Assembly (NCBI GenBank): GCA_022495005.1
Contig: JAGYXB010001414.1
Span: 868,001-932,000, forward strand
Length of the DNA: 64,000 bases
Reading direction: 5' to 3'
Source: Rhyacophila brunnea
Lineage: Eukaryota > Arthropoda > Insecta > Trichoptera > Rhyacophilidae
The notes below the pieces were generated by a model. That model worked only from the letters and a program-made list of their open reading frames with translations, was not told the DNA's origin and did not search any database. How positions within the stretch are numbered: the first letter of the stretch is position 1; the number at the start of each line of letters is the position of its first letter. This document shows positions 1 to 11,786 of the stretch, piece after piece. Both the position numbers and the translations under genes were made by a program.

Positions 1-536
1 ATGGATGCTTACCGTAGAGAGAATAGATAATAGGGTGAATATATTATATATTATATTCATACCGCACCACGTTACCTAATATTGGTATTAAACCTATCGA
101 TCCTACTGCACCCTGTGACGCTGAAGCATCGGAGCATCACAGAGCAATCACAAAGCCGCGCCATTTCCCATGATACATTGCCACATTTCGCACCTCCCGC
201 TACGTGAAGACTGACTCACGAACTCGAGTGTTTGTAACGCGGTCGTACCATTGTACCTCTAATATTCAGCGGAGATATCGAGACCATTAGAACCCAGTAT
301 GAAGTTGTATCTCACACCTAATCCAATAATAAGTCGAATATCCACAAAAAAATGAGGATTTGATATTCAGGTAAGGAAAGTCGAATATTATATAGGTATA
401 TTATACAAATATGGCAAGACAGTGTTTAGTTATGCACACATGTGAAATCATTATAAAATAGGTAGGTATATGATGATGGTGTATATTTTGACAAGACAAT
501 AAAAAAATGTAGACTTTTCAATAAACCTCAGTTGGA

Positions 537-556
537 TATATATATATATATATATT
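537..556. repeat. (TA)n microsatellite
   Basis: A pure TA run of about ten units. Confidence 0.9.
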
Positions 557-1859
557 ATAATAAATCTTCTACGTCTTCTACTAAGTCTACGCTTGCCTTA
601 TAAAAAATGTATTATTTTGTTTATACATAATATTAAAATACACCGAAGTAGATCAGCTGTGTATTTTCTACAAAGAAAATTGAATTAATGCAATCAGAAC
701 AGTCTTTTTAATTATAAAAACGTTCTTCCTTTGTCCATAATCATCGTATCAAGCATTTGAAGCGAAAATCGAATAGAAAGAATACGATTTCGCGTCCGTA
801 GAATCTAATTTGGAAAAATCAAATAGTACAGAACCTTAAACGCATCTTAGGACGGCGGAACACCAGACCAGATATCTCAATTAATGGGAAGAAGGGGTAA
901 ACGAAATAAAATACTTGAATATATACGCAGTGGAGTGCTTAAAGTAAATTATTACGTAGAAATATTATTCAATCCATATAAGACATTGTTTGATTTTCAG
1001 AACTCGCTGAATTCAACATCAAATTGCTTAAAAAAACTTAATACACATGGGAATAATTATCAATAGTGGATAAATCCAGCAGGTTTATTTTCAAACAGCG
1101 TCAAATCCATTTTAACCAATCAAGTCATCGCAGAAGCAGACGTCACTTTACTAAGTGCCGTACATCATGAACGCGATCAAAGACATATTGGTTTTCGTGC
1201 TAGTAAACACAAACCTTATAGGAAGGAGGAGTAAAATCATCGCATTTTTTCACATTTTCAAAAAGTGGATTTTACCAAGTTTAAAAATTGCCTCTTAATC
1301 CTAATTGACTGTTCATATATATCAGTGATCCTTAAAGTGGACGCAAGATTCAAGTGGTTGAAAAGGAAGGAAGGAGGGGCTAGGAACCAAAAGTGCACTG
1401 CTCTAAAAGATGTATACAATCGTACATATACCTACTTATTATTATATCGTGCAAGTTTTATGCATGTAAAATACTGCAGTTAGATAATTTGTCATTTTTA
1501 TGTTTTTAAGTGGTCATATTTTTAAAAAAATTTACTCAATTTTTTTAAAAATTTTAATTTTAAATATTTATATCGTGTGGGGGGAAGCCTGAAGGGGTGG
1601 GGGTGGAGGTGGTATATATGTTTGTAACACTAAATAATGGCGTGAAGTTTTTATCATAGGTCCAGGAAAATATACTTTAGACTTTAGAGATAACAATACG
1701 ATAGACTATAGACACAATACGAGTGTAAATTGATATAAATGAACCTTCAGCACGAAATTAGTTTCGTTTCAACTAATTAAATCTTAAGTCATAATACTTT
1801 TTTTAGTTTCAATTTCATATAGTCACATGGATCCTTTTTCAAAATCGATTTTCAGGCTA

Positions 1860-2095
1860 TTCCAGCCTCGCGATATATTTTCACGCACGCTCCTGCCAGC
1901 CAGTTCTCCATAAAGCGAGAGTAATTAATCGAACGCCAACCGCTGAAGATAATTCAATAAAGGTTCCTGAATTAACGCGAAGGGATTGGGGCGCCTGCAA
2001 AAACAGCGAGTTAATTGAACCCGACCCGCGCCGAAAGGGAGGACCACATCTTCAATAACAAAGTCTCCTTCGCGGAGACGACTTACTCCCCAGAC
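1860..2095. promoter_or_regulatory. candidate cis-regulatory island 1
   Basis: This repeat-free stretch is much more mixed in composition than the AT-rich DNA on both sides. It carries homeodomain-type AATTAATCGA and GAGTTAATTGAAC and CpG-bearing GCGCCTGCAAAAACAGCGAG. No open frame of note. The call rests on composition and motif density only. Confidence 0.25.
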
Positions 2096-2746
2096 TGATG
2101 TATTATAAATTATAACGTCAACAGAGAGATATTAATGCTGTTCGGATAAGAAAATGAAATACGTACTTCAAATAAGGGTAAACAAAACACTTTCTATGAG
2201 AAGTAACAATCAATGCTGATAAAAGCAACTCTTTACCCATCTTATTTTAAACATACCATTAACATAATAACGTTTTAAAAAAACCTATTTTCTTTTTTAT
2301 TGCAATTCCAGACTGAATTATATATGATATTATATTTATTCATAAAATTCCGCGATTAGACAAAAACCGGTTAAATTACCCAAAAATGTTGCTTACTGTA
2401 CGAAAAATTTCACATTTAGTTCTCGATTGATAATTTACTACCTACTAATATTACGGTGACCAGTGCTAATTGAAAAGTTAATAATGTTTAAATAAATTCT
2501 AAAGATACCATACTAACATAAAACGCTAATGTCCACTGTATATATAATAATATATTCCTACCAGGATTGTTCAACGCATCCATTGCTTCGAGCCCATATG
2601 AATTGAGTCATGAAAATGTAAAAATCGTGTACATTCGGTTGTAATAATATAATATAATTTCATTAGATTTTAAGTTGAAGTATTACCTAACCGTCCAAAT
2701 TTATTATTTTTTTTCCGTAAAAGTCTTTTTAAATAATATAACTACG

Positions 2747-3087
2747 AAGAACCCCGTTTGGCCTCATTATATCGCTTGATTCGTATTGTATCGTATGCGT
2801 ATGCGTATCGCATGAGGCGTAGTTTCCCTTTACCGTCGCGCAGTAGGATCTTTTCAGATTGGGAGGAATAGTTTGACGACGAGTGAGAACTGAAAAGTTA
2901 TAATTTTCACGACGAATAGCAAATTGAACATTTTTTTTTTACGGTGGCAGACAGAGAACTACTGTAGTTGATTAATTTTGAATGGTTCAGTATCCTCAGC
3001 CAAATATAATAACAATGGAAAAGTGTTATATCACTGCCAGTTTTGATAATGGACAGAATATCACAGCCTACTTAAAGTTTGTCATGC
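2747..3087 (+). repeat. dispersed repeat C, copy 1
   Basis: It aligns with 32839-33147 in the same orientation: CTCATTATATCGCTTGATTC / CTCGTTATATCAATTAATTC near the start, and ACTGCCAGTTTTGATA...TATCACAG-C-ACTT-AA near the end. The middle is diverged. No termini or coding were recognised. Confidence 0.7.
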
Positions 3088-4885
3088 CTACTATACAGTA
3101 AGTTTTATAGTTTTTCATATTTTCCGATCCCATAACCGCATGAAAGTTTGGAGATTTAGAGAGAGATTTTATAGCCAATGTAAAAATAATAATTACTATT
3201 TGCATATAAATTTTAATGAGGAATAATAAAAGTACACCAACAATGGCCCATTGAAAATATTAGGAAATGTTTTTTAATATTCCTAACACAGTAACAACGA
3301 ATTAACACGAACTAACTATATGTCAGGACTAAGATAAAACTGGAAAATCGGCGTATTACAATCGCTAGCCTTTTTCAGTTAAAATCTGGTTTTTCAATTT
3401 TTTTTTCAAATACCTTATTCACAATATCGTATCCGATAATTTTCGAAATTCAATATGCTTATCTAAACAACGACTACATAATGAAAGTAAAAAAGATAAG
3501 GTGATGCCGTCAAAAGCAATCAAGCCAGTCCATTGCATGCTGAACTTCCATCAACAGGTGGCGCTGTGGTGCTGATAAAAAGACTAAAACGTATCGTGGG
3601 CGTGTCATCGCGGCTTCCTGCGACTTTCTCCAAACAATTTCCGAACAGCTTTTCTTATCGGAGCCATTTACATTACAATCATGTCAGCTTATCTCCCCAC
3701 GAAAAGACTAACGTTGTAGAAGAATTCTTGATATCTTTTTCGAGTTTAAAATAATATCATTAAATACTTACGTTCATGCGTACTAAACCTTTATAAGAGG
3801 TCATATTTTCAATACGTATTTATTATTCACAACATTCCAATATGCATATATATCTACAATCAACAACATATTAACAATAGCTTATATTTATATATATCTA
3901 CCCCAAATTAGTTATAATCTAGGATTGCAACTGGCATATCTTTACACGGGCGTAGCAAAGTGTTTTTGCGCCCGGGCAAAAAATGCGCCCCTTACGCAAT
4001 GCAAAACGCAAATTCATACTTGTATCTACAATACCCATAAACATAACCTAAGTTTGGTTTATAAATTTCGACGTCGACTCTTTTTTAATATTTTTGAAAA
4101 TTAATATTATTCTGAAAAACGTTTCGATGACCACTGATTCTAATTAATATGTATTAAATTACTAGCTGAGCCAGCTGGCTCTCGCCAGTCTGTCTCGCTA
4201 GGTCTTGCAGACAGCTTTTCATCATAGTGACTTGGTGTTGGATTTTAATATAATAATTGTAAAGTGTGTATAGACGGCGCCATAGTTTTCCCTTCGGGAT
4301 AGATTTTCATTCACGTCAGACAATTGAAAATTTATCTGATTTGTCAGTTTTACGATATGCATGTCGTCACTGCAAATACAAATTTGGAGTCATGTGCGTA
4401 GTCTATTCTGGAGTCTGGCCTTCTCAATATCATCTGACACCATTTCAGGCTGCTAAGCCTAGCAAAACAGCTGGCAATCGCCGATTGCTACCACTGTCAT
4501 TTTAATTTTAATACAATATATGTGTAGGTATGTGCATTTAAATATGATAAATAGTTATACATCTCAATCGTGATTATCATTAATAGCGATCCAATATAAC
4601 GCGAATATTAATCTCTTTCGGGTCCCATTTACATAATAGAAAAAGGTTAGCAGCATAAAAAATAAATTTAAACATTATTTTGTTTCATTGTCTATAAAAA
4701 ATAAATGCTTGGAGCCACAGAATAATATTTTAAAAATCATATTTTGTTTTAAAAATTAACCTTAAACAATATAGTTTCCCGGTGCGGGATATTCATATCG
4801 AGACAAATGTTGATAAATAATGAAGTAATACATATAATATCTGATAAGAATAGGAATTTATAAGACCTAAAGATGTGGAATCAGC
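3088..4885. other. non-coding stretch, element fragments possible
   Basis: An element-end-like CACGGGCGTAGCAAAGTG lies near 3946, followed by GCGCCC repeats, but no partner end or target duplication was found. Otherwise nothing. Confidence 0.4.
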
Positions 4886-4891
4886 TTAAAA

Positions 4892-4922
<31 letters not shown>

Positions 4923-7110
4923 TTGATGACGATAATGACGATATAAATGGGTAGGTATATAAAATCACAAATTTAAAAAAATATTGCAGTTTATATGACC
5001 AAGAAGAGTAGAATTAGGTTGGGATAACCTTCATCCAGCAGTGGATTAATCTTGGTTGATGATGATAATGACGATATTATGAATGGGAAAATATAATATC
5101 AGCAATTTTGATAAATATAGTAATTCATATGACCGACAGAAATTCAAACAACTTAGAGAGGCCTTCATCCACCGGTGGATTGATTCAGGTTCATAATGAT
5201 AATGGAAATATAAATAGATATAATATATTATCACCGATTTTGATAAATACAGCAATTCAAATGACAGAAAGGAGTAGAATCAGGCATGGGAGGCCTTTAT
5301 CCAGCAATAGATGGGTTCAGGTCAATGATGATAAGGACGATAGAAATAGGTATAATATAGTAGTAGAATCAGGTTGCGGAACTCTTCATCCAGCAGTGAA
5401 TTGATCCTGGTTGATGATGATGACGATATGAATATGTAGATAAATGTAATATCACCGATTTTGATAAATACAGAAATTCATATCACAGAAAGGAGTAGAA
5501 TCAGGCTAAGGAGGTCTTTAAGTAGTGGATTGGTTTAGGTCGATGATGATGATGATGACGATATGAATATGTAAATAAATATAATATCACCGATTTTGAT
5601 AAATACAGAAATTCATATGACAGAAAAGAGTAGAATCAGGCTAGCGAGGTCTTTATTAACCAGTGGATTGTTTCAGGTCGATGATGATGATGATGATAAT
5701 GATGATAATGACGATATGAATATGTAAATAAATATAATATCACCGATTTTGATAAATACAGCAATTCATATGACAGAAAGGAGTAGAATCAAGCTAGGGA
5801 GGTCTTTATTAAGCAGTGGATTGGTTTAGGTCGATGATGATGATGATGACGATATGAATATGTAGATAAATATGATATCACCGATTTTGATAAATACAGC
5901 AATTCATATGACAGAAAGAAGTAGAATCTGGCTAGGGAGGTCTTTATTAAGCAGTGGATTGGTTCAGGTCAATGATGATGATAATGATAATGATAATGAC
6001 CATATGAATATGTAGATAAATATAATATCACCGATTTTGATAAATACAGCAATGCATATGACAGAAAGGAGTAGAATCAGGCTAAGGAGGTCTTTAAGTA
6101 GTGGATTGGTTCAGGTCAATGATGATGATGATGACGATATGAATATTTAAATAAATATAATATCACCGATTTTGATAAATACAGAAATTCATATGACAGA
6201 AAGGAGTAGAATCTGGCTAGGGAGGTCTTTATTAAGCAGTGGATTGGTTCAGGTCGATGATGATGATGATGATGACGATATGAATATGTAGATAAATATA
6301 ATATCACCGATTTTGATAAATACAGAAATTCATATGACAGAAAGGAGGAGAATTAGGCTAAGGGGGTCTTTATTAAGCAGTGGATTGGTTCAGGTATATG
6401 ATAATGATGATGATGATGATGACGATATGAATGTGTAGATACATATAATATCACAGATTTTGATAAATACATACATTCATATGACAAAAGGAGTAGAATC
6501 AGGCTAGGGAGGTCTTTATTAAGCAGTGGATGGATCCTGGTTGATGATGATGATGACGATATGAATATGTTTTTAAATATAATATCACCGATTTTGATAA
6601 ATACAGCAATTCATATGACAGAAAGGAGTAGAACCGGGCTAGGGAGGCCATTATCCAGCAGTGGATTGGTTCAGGTCGATGATATAAGAATGATAGAAAT
6701 AGGTATAATATCACAAATTCGTTAAACCGATAGTAGTAGAATCAGGTTGCGGAACCCTTCATCCAGTAGTGGATTGATCCTAGTTGATGATGATGATGAT
6801 GATTATGATGAAGATATGAATATGTAGATAAATAACATTAGAAATTCAATACTGTCAAGAATACAATCAACGTAGAGAGGCCTTCATCCAGCAGTGGATT
6901 TATTGAGGCTCGTGATAATAATGGCATTATATATAGATAGGTAGATAATAATATTATATCACTGATTTTGATAAATATAACAATTCATGTGTAAGTAAGG
7001 AGTAGAATAAGGCTGAGGAAACCTTCATCCAGCAGTGTATAGGTCAAGATTGATGATGATAGGGACGAAAAAAATAGGTAGATATTTTACAATATCACAC
7101 ATTTTGATAA
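4886..7110 (+). repeat. minisatellite array, about 17 units of about 135-150 bp
   Basis: Each unit contains, in order, a GGAGGTCTTTATTAAGCAGT-like or AGGCCTTCATCCAGCAGTGG-like block, GGATTGGTTCAGGT, a variable (GATGAT)n run, GACGATATGAATATGTAGAT, ATCACCGATTTTGATAAATA, and TTCATATGACAGAAAGGAGT. I count 17 copies of the CAGTGGATT-type core between about 4905 and 7040. Units in the middle (about 5450-6650) are most alike, and those at both edges are diverged, as expected from unequal crossing-over. The CCAGCAGTGG...(GATGAT)n part resembles the 3' tail of arthropod RTE-like LINEs. Short open frames here, some with His runs from ATC/ATG repeats, are by-products. Confidence 0.92.
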
Positions 7111-9739
7111 CTATAACAATTCGTATTAATTTCTTTCATTGTTTGCAATGGCAACTTTTTTAGTATGGAAATTAGTAGCCTAGGTAATTATTCCATAAAA
7201 AAAGATTGAGTGAACAGCCACAAAGTATTTTAAAAAAATCAAATTTGGAATATCACGTTATCTATGAAATGGCCGTCAGTGGCGTACCCCGCTGTCAAAA
7301 GATATTATACGTAGTAAATTGTACCAGGATTATGGTTTTTTCACCGGAAAAAAGTGCGCCAATGCCTACATTACGATATTTGAATAAAAATAATCGAATC
7401 CGTTTGTCAAATAAAGGATTAGAAGGTCTTAAGCGACGAAGACGTCATTCTGACAGGCGTGGATAGTAAATATGGCGATCGTATACGGTGTGTAAGAAAA
7501 TATCGGATATAAACGTCAAGTACCTGTAAAATCATTGAAAATTTGTGAAATGTGGTCAATTCAAACGGTAGATGAATCGGTAGCGCACATTTTGAAGTGA
7601 AGATGTAAAAATAACAATAAAATGTCGCTTAAATGAGCCGTTAGTGCGTTTTCCAAAATCTCTTAGGATAATAATAATGAAAGATTATTAGAAGTTGTCG
7701 ACATACGAAATGACATATTTTTTTATATATATGCACGTTCAAAAAGAAACTTTACTACAGCGCCCCCACGCGGACTGCGTCAGGGGACACTGCGCCACTC
7801 GTCCAACCCTTCCCTTGCTGCGCCACTGCATATTATTTTTATCTAAGGAAATGTAATAAATTAAGAAATCTCTTCAATTAACTAATAATTATTACCATAT
7901 TAAGGCTTGAGGTATCGTTGGGAGCTAAGCAGAAACAACCTGTAGACTTTGTAGGAACCCCTGTCTGTCATCGGGATTTGGAAATATGCAATCAATACTA
8001 AATTGTAAATATGTCTGTGATATAATTTTCCAAAAGCAGAAAGTATGTAAGTCGATACTACAATTTTGCCATTTTTCATGATTTTCAGGTATTTTTTTGT
8101 TACAGTCTACTAAAATTTCATTGATTCGGCAATTAAAGGACAAACAATGGACCAAAAAAATCTTCTTATTATATTTATAACGTGAATAAAATAGTATGGC
8201 ACCTTTTTGAAACGGGTATGCTAAGGTCAATCAAAATGTAATAAACTTTAACAATCCCATAGAAAGATAAAATCTTATAATGAAGAAAGAATTTGTCAAC
8301 ATTAAGATGTAGAGATTAAAACAAAAAACAAAAGAATAGCTTTCAGAAATGTCAATTTGTCACAATTTAAATGGTTCCACATAAAAAAGGCGGCAAAGGG
8401 CAATAAATTTGCCGCGGTATTTTGCCGCCTCTGGCGCTGCTCTCCATTTAGTTGGGCGCGGTATAGTGTGGCGTTAGTGGGGAGGGGGCCTAATATTTCA
8501 ACAGTTTAATTTTGTGCCTATTTGGAAAGCTTCCAAGGCGAAATATTATTGGAATTTATTGCGAGGATTTAGGTAATTCAAATCAGCGGAACCAGCCCAA
8601 ATACATGCGAAAGGAATTTCTGCCCTAAGCCCGAGTCGGAAATTACTTTTCCATATTTATAAACATGGCCCCCAAAATTCCAATTTATTATTAAAATAAA
8701 TTAAAAACCGTTGAAATATTTTCATTGTGTAGAATTCCAATTATTACTTAAGCCAGCATTATAAATGAAGTAAAAGTAAATTCACATTTATCCTCCTAAG
8801 CGGAGCCCTCCATAGAGTGGAGGTTATATTAATGGACTTTTTGAGGAATGGGTGTTAATAATCCCTATTGCATGCTTGCTCCGGATTAAACACGCACCGG
8901 AAATATATTGTTTGCAGGACGTGCTATCAATCCCGCATCCATAGCCTCAGAATTGGACGCTCTCTAAACTGCACCACCGTAAGAAACGTGAAGTTTCATT
9001 ATTATGATGGTGTATTTATTATATTAACATTTTCTCTCACAGTGGCATGAAGCTGTCGCGGAATCCTTTCGGCTAGCGCAAATATACATATTATTACATA
9101 CTTTCAATGTATGTTTAGAATTAGAGCACGCATTCAACGGTTAACAACTATTCGTCATAAAAACGGCTCATTCAGTTTGGAAACCACCGTAATAAATATC
9201 AGTGTCCTCTCTAAATATGCGCTTGAGCTGGTGCTTTTAAGGGAGAGTACACTATAAACTGATTGCCGCACATTGCTTAATCGAAACCTAAACAATATTT
9301 TAGTAAATTCTAATGGATTTAAGCCCTGTACTCGTACTACTCCATTATAATTTAAATTCAAATTCCATTAAGTACCTTCAGTCGATAGTATTAATATTAT
9401 AAATAGTTTAGTAATTTAAAAACAAATCGGTATACGTTATTTGTTTCAGTATACAGCCCGATTTTTAAGTATAAATGGAAGCATTTAGGAAATTATCATT
9501 TATGTAGCTTTTATGTAAGCTTAATTCATATTTTTTCTTATTTCTATATATTATTATCGCTTTTTATAATGCACTATTAGAATTTTTCGTACACGCGTTT
9601 AACATAAAATTAGGGGCTATATATTGGATAATAACATGAAGTATATAAATTGTCAAATGAATAAGACACATAATATATAAAAAGAAAAAAACTAAATAGA
9701 TCAACGATTCAACCTAGACAACAAGTAGTACCTACTATT
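7111..9739. other. non-coding stretch
   Basis: It holds a small GGCGGCAAA/TTTGCCGCC inverted repeat near 8389-8429, island 2, and a fragment at about 9353-9400 (AAATTCCATTAAGTACCTTC then AGTCGATA) also found near 21259-21300. The 86- and 101-codon frames near 7.2 and 8.0 kb are unrecognised. Confidence 0.4.
8480..8780. promoter_or_regulatory. candidate cis-regulatory island 2
   Basis: A repeat-free, mixed-composition stretch with a forkhead-like ATATTTATAAACATGG, two CCAATTATT/CCAATTTATT sites and a TTTGGAAAGCTTCCAA palindrome. No coding. Confidence 0.25.
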
Positions 9740-9998
9740 TTGGTGTCCAAAAGCTTCTAAGAACAGGCCCTTTACAAAGAAAACCAAAACAACTCTAGAA
9801 AGCTCTCCTGAGGCCAATAACGTATGGATCTGAACGCTGAGCACTATTCAAAGAAATGTATGTTTGGGAGGAAAGTCCTTATAATATAAAATAGCATTTT
9901 GAGGTCGAGGTGCAATGAGGAGCCGGAAACACTGTGAAGGCAAGATCGCCTCTGGATTGGCCAAGCGTATAGGTTTTGCCAGAAATGATGATGATTAA
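9740..9998 (+). pseudogene. decayed LINE fragment (reverse transcriptase C-terminal region)
   Basis: One frame reads LLRPITYGSER, then after a stop ALFKEMYVWEES, recalling the LIRPVLTYGSETW...FERKVLRKI region of RTE-like proteins. About 120 bases on, LWIGQAYRF resembles the WxGHxxRM motif. The piece ends with ATGATGATGATT, like a LINE (GAT)n tail. It holds several stops and frameshifts. Confidence 0.5.
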
Positions 9999-10024
9999 AT
10001 GAAAAGGTTCAATATACCAATGGT

Positions 10025-10260
10025 TAGTTTAACTATAACGTCGACAACAGCTGGGCAATATAAAATTCCAATTAATAAAACGGCTTTTAAAATATTTATT
10101 GAACAATTGCTTCAGTCACTCCAGTGGAAACAATTGGCGAATGTGCTGAAATGAATAACAGCTTAATTGCCCAATTGCTCTAAAACTGATCTCTCGCGAT
10201 CATATTTTTTAAACGGTTTTAATTGCTTTTCACAAATTAGTAGCTTGAATAAACTATCCT
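10025..10260. promoter_or_regulatory. candidate cis-regulatory island 3 (CAATTG cluster)
   Basis: CAATTG occurs at 10104, 10131 and 10172, with TTAATTG sites between and after, a CAGCTG E-box near 10050 and ATTTATT blocks. Homeodomain and bHLH sites packed in about 200 bases is enhancer-like. There is no coding and no repeat. Confidence 0.3.
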
Positions 10261-10957
10261 GAAGTTGGCAGATCGTTTCTCGGAATAAAATACGATGAAT
10301 GATGATCATCGCTAAGTAGGTAGGTATAGGTACATGAAATTTGGCGCGAAAATAATGATGACGAATGATATACCTAAATGATAGGTACTAAATATTTTTA
10401 ATTAATCTTGATAGTGAATGACAATGACATTTTAATAATGATTGCGTGAATGATAGAAAAAAATAATGAATAAAAAAATATATTATATAGACACGAACAA
10501 TAATATACCTATGTCAATAGCAAAACAATTTTCACAACCATTTTTCGCAAGCGCATAATAGTTTACCTAGTTACACACATCGCATGCCATGTCACGAATT
10601 GCTATAATATGCTATGTATTTGGTTGTTTATCGGGAGATTAACGCTAGTCAACAATGTAAACATGCGCAAGAACAGTCATTGAAACTATTAACCTGAAAA
10701 CCTGACACAAATGTATTTTTTTTAATACAAATATACAAAGAAAATTTAATTTAAATTTCGATTATATACGCAAATACGAAAGGCTAACAGTAGTAAGCCC
10801 GTCGCAAGTCGGTCCGACCCTCAGTTGCACATGTCGGCTATTGCGACATGGTATCTACGAGGGAAAATTTCTCAGCTTTCGAAAAGTTTGTGCCATTTTC
10901 CGGCGAGCGAGAAAGTATTTTCTCATCGAGGATTGACCGTGATATATTAAGTATATC

Positions 10958-11204
10958 CAGCGCTCGAAATGGAAAATTTTACGAACCAGAGCGCTCGACA
11001 ATTTTACGAAAATATCAACTACATTATACTATACTACATTAATTGTAAATCTGATTTATAAAAATAAGTGTGTTATTTTTTTTATTATATGAAATATCTA
11101 GTTCAGACGATCAAATTAATATTTGCACGAGACGGAGCGATAATTTTGTGGATTTTATGAACCGGAACGGCGCTCCAGTTCGTTCCGGTCCATTTCGAGC
11201 CCTG
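10958..11204. mobile_element. hAT-type MITE, 247 bp
   Basis: The element has a perfect 8-bp target duplication, AGTATATC (10950-10957 and 11205-11212). The termini are CAGCGCTCGAAATGGA on the left and, inverted from the right, CAGGGCTCGAAATGGACC. The inverted repeat continues with GGAACG/GAACC-like sequence. It has no coding capacity. Direct evidence is strong; superfamily assignment follows from the 8-bp target and CAGGG ends. Confidence 0.9.
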
Positions 11205-11267
11205 AGTATATCTAAATAGAAATCGCGCACACTTTAGTTCACGCCATACGACGTCTTGCGAAGTTAC

Positions 11268-11781
11268 TCCTGGGAGTCCTGGAACACTCTCAATATTATA
11301 CTGAGAGTGTTCATAACTTTGACGGGCGCATAACGTTTGTTACGACGGATTTAGGACGATTCGGCGCCAGAACAACTGGGCGCCACGCAATCGAATGAAA
11401 TTCGAAAATAAATAGACTTTCGTGAATTATAGGTACAGGTAGGTATCTTCCCACTTTTAAAATTATGATTTAATACTTGGTGAGAATTTAAATATGCACA
11501 CATAAATAATGATTTAATTGTGTATCCTGGGAGTCCTGGAACACTCTCAGTATTATACTGAGAGTGTTCATAACTTTGACGGGCGCATAACGTTTATTAC
11601 GACGGATTTAGGACGATTCGGCGCCAGAACAACTGGGCGCCACGCAATCGAATGAAATTCGAAAATAAATAGACTTTCGTGAATTATAGGTACAGGTAGG
11701 TATCTTCCCACTTTTAAAATTATGATTTAATACTTGGTGAGAATTTAAATATGCACACATAAATAATGATTTAATTGTGTA
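11268..11781 (+). repeat. 257-bp tandem duplication
   Basis: Two adjacent copies, 11268-11524 and 11525-11781, are nearly identical; the only differences I saw are single bases, such as CTCAATATT/CTCAGTATT and GTTTGTTAC/GTTTATTAC. Each starts TCCTGGGAGTCCTGG, contains a hairpin and the block GGCGCCAGAACAACTGGGCG, and ends in AT-rich DNA. An inverted relative of the last block, TCCTGGCGCCCAGTTGTCC, lies at 11968-11986, so the duplication may sit inside a larger inverted-repeat element. Confidence 0.93.
11540..11568. repeat. perfect 13-bp hairpin in the 257-bp repeat
   Basis: AACACTCTCAGTA, loop TTA, TACTGAGAGTGTT. The first copy (about 11283-11311) has one substitution in the stem. Confidence 0.85.
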
Positions 11782-11786
11782 TAAAT

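Larger units (their letters stand above)
1..2746. other. AT-rich non-coding stretch
   Basis: Apart from the TA run and candidate island 1 I see no repeat pair, RNA gene or recognisable coding. The short open frames near 0.9 and 1.3 kb resemble nothing. Confidence 0.5.

Noticed and set aside
5046..6714. Open frames with poly-His stretches and repeated LYLSKSVILYL.
   Set aside because: They are translations of the minisatellite's GATGAT and flanking unit sequence.
7271..7828. CAGTGGCGTACC on the left and, inverted on the right, CAGTGGCGCAGCAAGG, as possible ends of one 0.56-kb element.
   Set aside because: Only about ten terminal bases agree and the flanking 8-mers do not match.
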